Source of the DNA: Actinomycetes bacterium | GTDB taxonomy: Bacteria > Actinomycetota > Actinomycetes > Actinomycetales > Microbacteriaceae | Assembly (NCBI GenBank): GCA_023432305.1 | Contig: JAEYUT010000324.1 | Span: 1 to 8,254 of the forward strand | Direction of reading: 5' to 3' | DNA length: 8,254 nt | Notes under the pieces: model-generated | The model's database searches: none | What the model was told of the DNA's origin: nothing | The model's input: the letters and a program-made list of their open reading frames with translations, nothing else | Translations under genes and position numbers: made by a program | In this document: piece by piece, positions 1 through 5,631 of the stretch | Numbering within the stretch: position 1 is the stretch's first letter | How the letters are laid out: each line of letters starts with the position of its first letter

Positions 1-1213
1 CAACGAGGTGCGCTCGCGCGTCGGCCTCATCGACTGGAATCGCACCAACCACGAGGCCACGAAGCTCCTCGAGCGCGTGGGCCTCAGCGAGAACCCCACC
101 ACCAAGATCCGCGACATCGGCGTCGGCAAGCAGCAGCTCGTCGAGATCGCGAAGGCCCTTTCGAAGCAGGTCAAGCTGCTCATCCTCGACGAGCCCACCG
201 CCGCCCTCAACGACGAGGACTCCGATCATCTGCTCGACCTCATCCTGCAGCTGCGGGATCAGGGCATCACGTCGATCATCATCAGCCACAAGCTCAACGA
301 GATCAAGAAGATCGCGGACTCCGTGACGGTGCTGCGCGACGGCAAGACGATCGAGACGATGCCTCGTCAGGACGTCACCGAGGAGCGCATCATCAAGGAC
401 ATGGTGGGGCGCGACCTCGAGCACCGCTACCCCGACCACACACCGCACATCGGGGAGGAGCTGCTGCGGGTCGAGAACTGGACAGCCCACCATCCGCAGG
501 ACACCACCCGTGTCGTCGTCGACGACGTGAGTCTGCACGTGCGAGCCGGGGAGATCGTCGGCATCGCCGGGCTCATGGGCGCCGGGCGCACCGAGTTCGC
601 GATGAGCCTGTTCGGACGCTCCTACGGATCCCGGATCTCGGGACGCGTGTACCTGCGCGGCAGGGAGATCCGCACGCGGACCGTGGCGGATGCCATCGAG
701 AACGGCCTCGCCTACGCCACCGAGGACCGCAAGACCTACGGGCTCAACCTCATCGAGGACATCAAGCGGAACATCTCGGTGGCCTCGCTCGGCAAGCTCG
801 CCAAGGGCGGACTCGTGCACGACAACGAGGAGTATCGGGTCGCCGACGACTTCCGGAAGTCGATGAACATCAAGGCGCCCTCGGTGCTCGCCCGCACCGG
901 CAAGCTCTCGGGTGGCAACCAGCAGAAGGTCGTGCTCTCCAAGTGGATCTACGCCGACCCCGAGGTGCTCATCCTCGATGAGCCCACGCGCGCCATCGAT
1001 GAGGGCGCCAAGAACGAGATCTACTCGATCATCAACCGCCTCGCGGCCTCGGGGAAGGGGATCATCGTGATCTCCTCCGAGCTGCCCGAGCTGCTCGGCA
1101 TCTGCGACCGCGTGTACGCCCTCTCGGAGGGGCGCATCACCGGCGAGCTGCCGATCGAGGAGGCCACGCCCGAGGCCGTCCTCACCCTCATGACCATGGA
1201 ACGCCCCCGGTGA
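1..1213 (+). CDS. mmsA: Multiple-monosaccharide ABC importer, double ATP-binding protein (5'-truncated)
   Basis: Cytoplasmic ATPase of a CUT2-type sugar importer (MmsA/GguA, RbsA/XylG relatives), which drives uptake with the permease that follows. The frame is open to the window edge. The family is about 510 residues and about 403 are visible, so roughly 105 residues with the first Walker A and Q-loop lie upstream; the GTG at position 8 is internal and not a start. Counting residues from that GTG: first NBD signature IGVGKQQ (37-43), Walker B LLILDEP (57-63), H-loop SHK (93-95). Second NBD has a degenerate Walker [10 protein letters not shown] (188-196, Arg replacing the usual Lys), signature LSGGNQQ (300-306) and Walker B VLILDEP (320-326). 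Its switch His is replaced in ISSELPE (355-361). These departures are normal for RbsA-type second domains. The stop overlaps a possible GTG for the permease, but a better start lies 26 bp downstream. The exact sugar cannot be read from sequence. Confidence 0.95.
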   Translation, partial: NEVRSRVGLIDWNRTNHEATKLLERVGLSENPTTKIRDIGVGKQQLVEIAKALSKQVKLLILDEPTAALNDEDSDHLLDLILQLRDQGITSIIISHKLNEIKKIADSVTVLRDGKTIETMPRQDVTEERIIKDMVGRDLEHRYPDHTPHIGEELLRVENWTAHHPQDTTRVVVDDVSLHVRAGEIVGIAGLMGAGRTEFAMSLFGRSYGSRISGRVYLRGREIRTRTVADAIENGLAYATEDRKTYGLNLIEDIKRNISVASLGKLAKGGLVHDNEEYRVADDFRKSMNIKAPSVLARTGKLSGGNQQKVVLSKWIYADPEVLILDEPTRAIDEGAKNEIYSIINRLAASGKGIIVISSELPELLGICDRVYALSEGRITGELPIEEATPEAVLTLMTMERPR

Positions 1214-1226
1214 CGCGCGAGCGACG

Positions 1227-1233
1227 AGAAGGA
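1227..1233 (+). promoter_or_regulatory. Shine-Dalgarno site for mmsB
   Basis: AGAAGGA ends 6 nt before the ATG at 1240. It decides the start: the upstream in-frame GTG at 1210, which overlaps the mmsA stop, would place this site inside the coding region and has no comparable site of its own. Confidence 0.7.
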
Positions 1234-1239
1234 ACGACG

Positions 1240-2475
1240 ATGTCCATTTCCCCACCCCCGACCCAGGCCCCGATGACCACGAGTCGGCCTCCGGCTCCCA
1301 ACCGCGTCACGTCGTGGCTCAGCCACGTGATCTCCGACCTCGGAAAGAACGGCATCTTCATCGCCCTAATCGCGGTGGTCGTGCTGTTCTCGTTCACCAC
1401 CAACGGCATCCTGCTGCGCCCGCAGAACATCTCGAACCTGATCGTGCAGAACGGGTACATCCTCGTTCTCGCGATCGGGATGGTGATGGTGATCATCGCG
1501 GGGCACATCGACCTGTCGGTCGGATCGGTCGCCGCGTTCGTGGGCGCTTGCTCCGGCGTCTTCGCGGTGCACTGGGGGCTGCCGTGGTGGCTCTCGATCA
1601 TCCTCTCGCTCGGCATCGGCGCACTCGTCGGTGCGTGGCAGGGGTTCTGGATCGCGTATGTCGGCATCCCCGCGTTCATCGTGACGCTCGCGGGCATGCT
1701 CATCTTCCGGGGCCTCGCGCTCGTGGTGCTCGGCAACAAGAACATCGGATCGTTCCCCACCGAGTACCGTGCGATCGGCAACGGCTTCGTCACCGACGTC
1801 TTCGGTGATTTCGAGCTCGACCCGCTCACGCTGGGGGTCGGCGCGCTCGCGTTCATCGCGCTCGTGATCCAGCAGACGCGCTCGCGTCGCGGTCGCATCC
1901 AGTACGGCCAGGAGGTCGAGCCCCTCGCCTGGTGGATTGCGAAGCTCGTGCTCGTGGGTGCGGCGATCGGCTTCTTCGCCTACTCTCTCGCCTCGTACAA
2001 GGGCATCCCGGTGACCCTCATCATCCTCGCCGTGCTCGTGCTCGTGTACGGCGTGGTGATGAACCGCAGCGTCTTCGGACGCCACATCTATGCGATCGGC
2101 GGCAACCGCCACGCCGCCGAGCTCTCGGGCATCAAGACGCGCCGGGTGGACTTCTGGCTGTTCGTCAACATGGGTGTGCTCGCGGCGCTCGCGGGGCTCA
2201 TCTTCACCGCGCGCCTCAACCTCGCGGGCCCGAAGGCCGGTGACGGCTTCGAGCTCGAGGCGATCTCGGCCGCATTCATCGGCGGCGCCGCAGTGCAGGG
2301 CGGCGTCGGCACGATCGCGGGCGCCATCATCGGCGGTCTCATCATCGGCGTGCTCAACAACGGCATGTCGATCATGGGCATCGGCATCGAGTGGCAGCAG
2401 GCCGTGAAGGGCCTCGTGCTGCTTCTCGCCGTCGCCTTCGACGTCTTCAACAAGCGGCGCGCCGGCCGCGGCTGA
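1240..2475 (+). CDS. mmsB: Multiple-monosaccharide ABC importer, permease
   Basis: Inner-membrane permease (BPD_transp_2 family, MmsB/GguB/XylH group) forming the sugar channel driven by the preceding ATPase. It has 411 residues from the ATG at 1240, close to the usual 390-420 of this group. After a Pro/Ser-rich cytoplasmic leader of about 30 residues come about ten hydrophobic segments, roughly 37-55, 71-88, 95-112, 117-138, 142-165, 197-210, 232-250, 256-273, 308-325 and 341-400 (more than one span). Family hallmarks are GHIDLSVGS (88-96) and the cytoplasmic coupling-loop stretch YAIGGNRHAAELSGIK (284-299), followed by the Gly-rich FIGGAAVQGGVGT (346-358). A charged loop (about 211-229, with RSRRGR) resembles the insert that separates XylH/GguB-type permeases from shorter RbsC proteins. 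It follows mmsA by 26 bp with its own Shine-Dalgarno site, so the two are almost certainly cotranscribed. A strong hairpin follows. The sugar transported is not determinable here. Confidence 0.95.
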   Translation: MSISPPPTQAPMTTSRPPAPNRVTSWLSHVISDLGKNGIFIALIAVVVLFSFTTNGILLRPQNISNLIVQNGYILVLAIGMVMVIIAGHIDLSVGSVAAFVGACSGVFAVHWGLPWWLSIILSLGIGALVGAWQGFWIAYVGIPAFIVTLAGMLIFRGLALVVLGNKNIGSFPTEYRAIGNGFVTDVFGDFELDPLTLGVGALAFIALVIQQTRSRRGRIQYGQEVEPLAWWIAKLVLVGAAIGFFAYSLASYKGIPVTLIILAVLVLVYGVVMNRSVFGRHIYAIGGNRHAAELSGIKTRRVDFWLFVNMGVLAALAGLIFTARLNLAGPKAGDGFELEAISAAFIGGAAVQGGVGTIAGAIIGGLIIGVLNNGMSIMGIGIEWQQAVKGLVLLLAVAFDVFNKRRAGRG

Positions 2476-2495
2476 CGCCGTCGATCGGGCGCGAG

Positions 2496-2531
2496 GCCGG
2501 GGCGACCACTGGTGGATGGAGTCGCCCCGGC
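2496..2531 (+). terminator. Intrinsic terminator-like hairpin after mmsB
   Basis: GCCGGGGCGAC (2496-2506) is perfectly complementary to GTCGCCCCGGC (2521-2531), giving 11 bp of mostly G-C stem with a 14-nt loop. The plus side continues with a modestly T-rich TTCGTGTTCCTCT; the minus side has no T-tract. It begins 20 bp after the mmsB stop and lies 25 bp beyond the end of the convergent ThuA-like gene, so it could serve both but better fits the plus direction. Actinobacterial terminators often have weak T-tracts. Confidence 0.7.
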
Positions 2532-2556
2532 TTCGTGTTCCTCTGCCGCGGCCCGG

Positions 2557-3201
2557 TCACGCGGATGCGCTGAGGAGTCGCGCGAGCAGCGCGCGGTGCC
2601 CTGCGGAGGTGTGGCTGCGCGGATCGTGGCCGAGCGCGCTGTACGCGACGAGCCCGCCGGAGCGGGTCCAGGCGAGCGGATGCGCGCGCCCCTCGTGCCG
2701 ATGGCTCGCGACGACGGTCGCATCGACGGCGACCTCGAGATCCGTGTAGCGCTCGTCGAACACGGTGAAGCTCTGCGGTGCCGCGGCATCGACAGGCGCG
2801 AGGTCGATGGTCGACGTGCCGATGGGCGGGTGGCCCGAGACACCGGGCACCCAGCGTCCGCCGAGGAGCGACGCCCAGCGGGCATCGTCGCGGAACGCGT
2901 AGGCGGCGGAGTGCACGGCGAGCAGGCACACGCCGGCGGCGTGCAGCGCGAGGAGCACATCGACGATCGGTCGCGAATCCACGGCGGGAGCATCCAGATC
3001 GCCGGAGGCGTTCACGACGATCGCGTCCGGCTGGCCGAGGTTCGAGAGCTCATCGAGGCCGCGCACCTGAGCCGACGCTCCCGTGGCGACGGCGATCGCC
3101 TCGGCGAGCGAGCGGCTGGTCGCGGGCAGGTCATGCCAGCGGTCGGTGTGGGCTCCTGTGCCGCACAGGACGGCGATCCGCTGACGGGGGCTGACGGCCA
3201 T
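2557..3201 (-). CDS. ThuA-like domain protein
   Basis: Small cytoplasmic protein of 214 residues that looks like a ThuA-family protein (PF06283, glutamine-amidotransferase-like fold). Visible family-type landmarks: an N-terminal strand and loop IAVLCGTGAHTDRWHD (9-24), AVHSAA (95-100), LLGGRWVPG (112-120) followed by a His-Pro (124-125), FDERYTDLEV (148-157), and a C-terminal HPLAWTR...VAYSALGHD (174-193). Founding members (ThuA of Sinorhizobium) take part in trehalose/sucrose use via 3-keto sugars, but most actinobacterial homologues are uncharacterised, so a sugar-related role is inference supported by the convergent sugar-importer operon. The start is ATG at 3201; no good Shine-Dalgarno site precedes it, but TACGCT lies 6 nt upstream, which suits a leaderless mRNA. 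No signal peptide or membrane segment is visible. A longer reading frame runs upstream of 3201 only as a shadow of the divergent genes. Confidence 0.85.
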   Translation of the reverse strand: MAVSPRQRIAVLCGTGAHTDRWHDLPATSRSLAEAIAVATGASAQVRGLDELSNLGQPDAIVVNASGDLDAPAVDSRPIVDVLLALHAAGVCLLAVHSAAYAFRDDARWASLLGGRWVPGVSGHPPIGTSTIDLAPVDAAAPQSFTVFDERYTDLEVAVDATVVASHRHEGRAHPLAWTRSGGLVAYSALGHDPRSHTSAGHRALLARLLSASA

Positions 3202-3207
3202 GCACCG

Positions 3208-3236
3208 AGCGTAGGCGGAACGCCGGCATCCGTCGC
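3208..3236 (-). promoter_or_regulatory. Putative leaderless promoter of the ThuA-like gene
   Basis: On the minus strand, GCGACG (3236-3231, three of six matches to TTGACA) is followed by 17 bp and TACGCT (3213-3208, fits TAnnnT). Six bases separate this -10 from the ATG at 3201, so transcription would begin at or next to the start codon. No ribosome-binding site is present. Prediction by eye only. Confidence 0.4.
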
Positions 3237-3240
3237 GTTC
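3218..3240. repeat. Inverted repeat in divergent intergenic region
   Basis: GAACGC (3218-3223) and GCGTTC (3235-3240) are perfect 6-bp inverted arms separated by 11 bp. The repeat lies between the two divergent starts and overlaps the -35 and spacer of the minus-strand promoter, a natural place for a dimeric regulator to bind. No known regulator consensus is recognised, and a 6-bp repeat could arise by chance in such G/C-rich DNA. Confidence 0.3.
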
Positions 3241-3255
3241 GCGTCGTCCGAGCGG

Positions 3256-3261
3256 CATGAT
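3256..3261 (+). promoter_or_regulatory. Putative -10 box of leaderless membrane-protein gene
   Basis: CATGAT differs by two bases from TATAAT and lies 6 nt before the GTG at 3268, the spacing expected if the transcript begins at the start codon. No convincing -35 is seen, and no Shine-Dalgarno site precedes the GTG. Confidence 0.4.
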
Positions 3262-3267
3262 GGTGCC

Positions 3268-4074
3268 GTGAGCGACGACACTGCAGCACCGACTCCCGCC
3301 GAGACTCCCGACGCCGCGGAGATCCCCGAGGCTCCCGCCGCGCCCGCGGGGCAGATCGTCCCGGGCATGACGCCCGAGGTGCTGCCGGAGGTCGCGATCC
3401 CCGAGCCGCGCGAGCTGGCCGCCGAGGAGATCGCGGCGGAGGAGGCGATTCCCGCCCCCGTGGCGACTTCCGGGAAGCCGGTGAGGTCCGAGAAGCCGGC
3501 GACCCCTGAGCAGCGCGCTCGCCGAGGCGCCAATGTCGCGGGCGCCATCGCTCTGCCGCTCGCGACCGCCGGGATCCTCATGCTCGCGGTGCCGCTCGCC
3601 GTCTGGTACCTCAACACCATCATCCGCACGGTCGCCGTCGTCATCGCCAACGCGGTGAGCGGTAAGGGCGCGGCGGAGGAGACCAACACGACGCTCGCCT
3701 CGATCGAGCCGGGGGCGGTGAGCACCGTGACCCTCGCCCTGGCGATCATCGGCGCCGCATTCCTCATCGCGGGTGCGCTGGTGAGCTTCTTCGTGCTGCG
3801 CTCGCACGGCGTCGCGCGGCCGGGCATGGTGACGGCGATCGCGTTCCCGGTGGGACTGGTCATCGCGACCCTCCTGAGCGCCTCGCTCGGCGCGCTCGGG
3901 GGCCTCCTCTTCGGCACGAGCGCCTCGGTGGCCCAGATCCTCGCGAACGCGGCCCTCGGCATCGCGCTCACGACGATCGGCTCGGTGGCGGTCACCGTCG
4001 TGACGGGAGCGCTCGTTTGGCCCGTCGTCGCGCGCGTCTTCCGCCCCGAGCGCGAGGCCTCCCCCTCGAGCTGA
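3268..4074 (+). CDS. Unrecognised membrane protein with acidic Pro/Ala-rich N-terminal tail
   Basis: I do not recognise the family. The 268-residue protein has two parts. Residues 1-85 are rich in Ala, Pro and Glu (for example PEVLPEVAIPEPRE at 36-49), acidic and probably disordered, with a short basic stretch EQRARRG (81-87) just before the membrane. Residues about 91-255 hold four likely membrane segments: 91-115, 150-176, 187-216 and 221-252. The 1-2 loop (about 120-148) is polar and contains an NTT sequence; a short basic loop RSHGVARPG (178-186) lies between segments 2 and 3. A final basic tail ends the protein. By the positive-inside rule the N- and C-termini are probably cytoplasmic. 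The start is GTG at 3268; the open frame extends far upstream, but that part is antisense to the ThuA-like gene and has no initiation signal. The gene is divergent from the ThuA-like gene and its 3' end is convergent with the regulator. No function is assigned. Confidence 0.8.
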   Translation: MSDDTAAPTPAETPDAAEIPEAPAAPAGQIVPGMTPEVLPEVAIPEPRELAAEEIAAEEAIPAPVATSGKPVRSEKPATPEQRARRGANVAGAIALPLATAGILMLAVPLAVWYLNTIIRTVAVVIANAVSGKGAAEETNTTLASIEPGAVSTVTLALAIIGAAFLIAGALVSFFVLRSHGVARPGMVTAIAFPVGLVIATLLSASLGALGGLLFGTSASVAQILANAALGIALTTIGSVAVTVVTGALVWPVVARVFRPEREASPSS

Positions 4075-4075
4075 C

Positions 4076-4103
4076 CGACGGCGGGCGAGCTCAGTCGCCG
4101 TCG
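4076..4103. terminator. Possible bidirectional terminator hairpin between convergent genes
   Basis: CGACGGCG (4076-4083) pairs perfectly with CGCCGTCG (4096-4103) around a 12-nt loop. It starts 2 bp after the membrane-protein stop and its right arm lies in the last codons of the convergent regulator gene. Only 16 bp separate the two genes, so this is the sole place for a terminator. Neither side has a T-tract, which lowers confidence. Confidence 0.4.
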
Positions 4104-5533
4104 CGGTGCGCCTCGAGGAACTCGAACAGCTCGCGGTCGTCGACGCCGGGGTAGGTGCCGCTCGGCAGCGGGCTGAAGATGTGGGCGTGCACCTTGGCGC
4201 TCGTCCACGCCTTGCCCGTCCACCGTTCGAACAGCTCGCGGGGCGGCTTCTTGCAGCAGCTGGCGTCGGGGCAGCGCGACTGCTCGCGCCGAGTCTCGTG
4301 GCGACCACGGAACCACTTGGACTCGTCGAACGGCACGCCGATCGTGATCGAGAACTCGTCGGTGGCGCTCGTGCCCGTCTGGGTCGACTCGAAGAACGTC
4401 CCGACGGGGGTGTCGGTGTACTGGTAGAACTCGGTGGTGCGGTTGGTGCGGGCGAACGCGGTGCGCGCCGACCAGTAGCGGCACACGATCTGGCCCTCCA
4501 CGCCGCCGGTGACATCCGTCGGCAGACGCAGTCCGTCGTTCTCGTAGGCCTTCGCGACGGCGCCGTCGTCGCCCACACGCAGGAAGTGCACGCGCATGTC
4601 CAGGTGCGCGGTCGCGAGGTTGGTGAAGCGCAGCGCGGCGGCTTCGTGGGTGACGCCGAATGCGTCGCGGAAGTCCTCGATCGCGATGTCGCGATCCGCT
4701 TTCGCCTGGCTGAGGAACGTGACCGCCTGCGTGCGCGGCATGAGGCACGCGGCGGCGAAGTAGTTGATCTCGAGCCGCTGCTGCAGGAACTCGGCGTAGT
4801 CGCGCGGCGGCTCATGCTCGAGCAGGCGGTGCGCAACGGCCTGCAGCGCCATCGAGCGGAGGCCGTGACCGCCGGGGATGGAAGCCGGAGGCAGGTAGAT
4901 GCGGCCGTTCTCGAGATCCGTCACGGAGCGCGCGGAGTGCGGCAGATCGTGCACGTGGACGAGCTCGAACCCGAGGCTCTGGGCGATGCGGGCGACCATG
5001 CGGTGCGTCACGGCGCCGCGCTCGTAGCCGACGTCGCGCATGACGCGCTCCGCGAGCTCCTCGATCTCGGGGATGTGATTGTCGCGCTCGCGCATCCGGG
5101 CGCGCAGCTCGGTGTTGGCGCGGCGCGCCTCCTCGGGGGTGGCGATCGCCTCGCGCGAGCGACGTTCGAGCTCGCGGTGCAGTCCGACGAGGGCGGCCAG
5201 GGTCTCATCGGGCATCGTGCGGCCCGGTCGCACGAGGGGGAGCCCGAGCTCCGCGTAGAGCGCGCTCGACTGCGCGCGCTCGAGCTCGATCTCGAGGGCG
5301 GCGCGCGGGGAGGGGGGTGCGTCGTCGAGCAGGGAACTGAGCGGGATCCGGAGGTGCTCGGCGATCGCGGTCAGCAGGCTGAGACGCGGCTCCCGCTTGC
5401 CGTTCTCCATGAGCGACAGCTGGCTTGCTGAGACGCCCACGGCGTCGCCCAGCTCGCCGAGGGTGAGGTCCGCAGAGGTGCGGAAATGTCGGATCCGCTG
5501 ACCCAGGGTGATGAGATCGGCCACGTTCGACAT
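4091..5533 (-). CDS. ramB: RamB/ScfR-family transcriptional regulator (XRE HTH, IrrE-like, short-chain acyl sensor)
   Basis: Cytoplasmic DNA-binding regulator of 480 residues, the usual size for the RamB/PrpR group. Order of parts: XRE-type helix-turn-helix (about 10-65, with LTLGELGDAVGVSASQLSLM and ENGKREP), a linker with helical charged stretches (about 76-150), an IrrE/M78-like middle (about 155-270), then the ScfR C-terminal domain (about 290-480). The M78 HExxH zinc site is not intact: the matching place reads AHRLLEHEP (234-242), so peptidase activity is unlikely. Cysteines fall at 263, 351, 421, 426 and 427. Known relatives: C. glutamicum RamB (acetate, glyoxylate genes) and M. tuberculosis RamB and PrpR (isocitrate lyase, methylcitrate genes). 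Here it is divergent from pckG-glpX, so control of gluconeogenesis in response to acyl-CoA is a fair inference. The symbol marks the family; orthology to RamB rather than PrpR is not shown. A GTG at 5524 (residue 4) is an alternative, leaderless start giving 477 residues. Confidence 0.9.
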   Translation of the reverse strand: MSNVADLITLGQRIRHFRTSADLTLGELGDAVGVSASQLSLMENGKREPRLSLLTAIAEHLRIPLSSLLDDAPPSPRAALEIELERAQSSALYAELGLPLVRPGRTMPDETLAALVGLHRELERRSREAIATPEEARRANTELRARMRERDNHIPEIEELAERVMRDVGYERGAVTHRMVARIAQSLGFELVHVHDLPHSARSVTDLENGRIYLPPASIPGGHGLRSMALQAVAHRLLEHEPPRDYAEFLQQRLEINYFAAACLMPRTQAVTFLSQAKADRDIAIEDFRDAFGVTHEAAALRFTNLATAHLDMRVHFLRVGDDGAVAKAYENDGLRLPTDVTGGVEGQIVCRYWSARTAFARTNRTTEFYQYTDTPVGTFFESTQTGTSATDEFSITIGVPFDESKWFRGRHETRREQSRCPDASCCKKPPRELFERWTGKAWTSAKVHAHIFSPLPSGTYPGVDDRELFEFLEAHRDGD

Positions 5534-5559
5534 TATGGCAAGAATCGCGATTGTTTCAC
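5532..5559 (-). promoter_or_regulatory. Putative promoter of the ramB-like gene
   Basis: On the minus strand GTGAAA (5559-5554, four of six matches to TTGACA), a 16-bp spacer, then CATAAT (5537-5532, five of six matches to TATAAT). The -10 overlaps the ATG at 5533 and ends 7 nt before an in-frame GTG at 5524, so this promoter would give a leaderless mRNA starting at the GTG. It is the best promoter match in the window. Confidence 0.5.
5540..5555. promoter_or_regulatory. Palindromic candidate operator between ramB-like gene and pckG
   Basis: AAGAATCGCGATTGTT contains the perfect 10-bp palindrome AATCGCGATT (5543-5552), extended on each side with one mismatched pair. It fills the spacer of the predicted ramB-like promoter, where a bound protein would block RNA polymerase. 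Autoregulation by the divergent XRE regulator is the simplest reading. It does not resemble the published C. glutamicum RamB consensus as I remember it. Confidence 0.4.
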
Positions 5560-5600
5560 CCCCATTTGGCGACAGGTGCGGTTTGAGTGCCTGCAGAGTG

Positions 5601-5616
5601 GAATCACAACCGATTC
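5601..5616. repeat. Inverted repeat upstream of pckG
   Basis: GAATC (5601-5605) and GATTC (5612-5616) are inverted arms with a 6-bp spacer. The same AATC/GATT half-sites make up the palindrome at 5543-5552, with a 2-bp spacer there. It lies 5 bp before the pckG ribosome-binding site, in the likely untranslated leader or initiation region, so it could be a second operator or a weak RNA hairpin. No convincing pckG -10 or -35 was found in 5556-5621. Confidence 0.3.
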
Positions 5617-5621
5617 TTCAC

Positions 5622-5626
5622 GGAGG
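5622..5626 (+). promoter_or_regulatory. Shine-Dalgarno site for pckG
   Basis: GGAGG lies 5 nt before the ATG at 5632 and fixes that start. The in-frame GTG at 5587 would add 15 residues that span this site and the inverted repeat, so it is rejected. Confidence 0.85.
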
Positions 5627-5631
5627 TTCTC

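Noticed and set aside
560..600. Arg in place of Lys in the second Walker A of MmsA as a sign of a broken ATPase
   Set aside because: GxxGxGRTE and the missing switch His are standard in the second domain of RbsA/MmsA-type ATPases.
1210..1239. GTG at 1210 as mmsB start, overlapping the mmsA stop
   Set aside because: The ATG at 1240 has a good AGAAGGA at correct spacing; the extra ten residues are polar and not family-like.
2512..3267. Upstream extension of the membrane-protein frame giving 520 residues
   Set aside because: This part is antisense to the ThuA-like gene, has no plausible initiation signal and shows no domain; the GTG at 3268 has a -10 box at leaderless spacing.
2557..4836. Very long minus-strand open frame (759 codons) covering the ThuA-like gene, the membrane protein and part of the regulator
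   Set aside because: Only its last 214 codons resemble a protein. The rest is Arg/Ala/Ser-rich translation antisense to or out of frame with two better genes, a common artefact in G/C-rich DNA.
4106..5431. Plus-strand open frame of 441 codons opposite the regulator
   Set aside because: Antisense shadow of the regulator gene with low-complexity Ala/Gly/Val/Arg composition.
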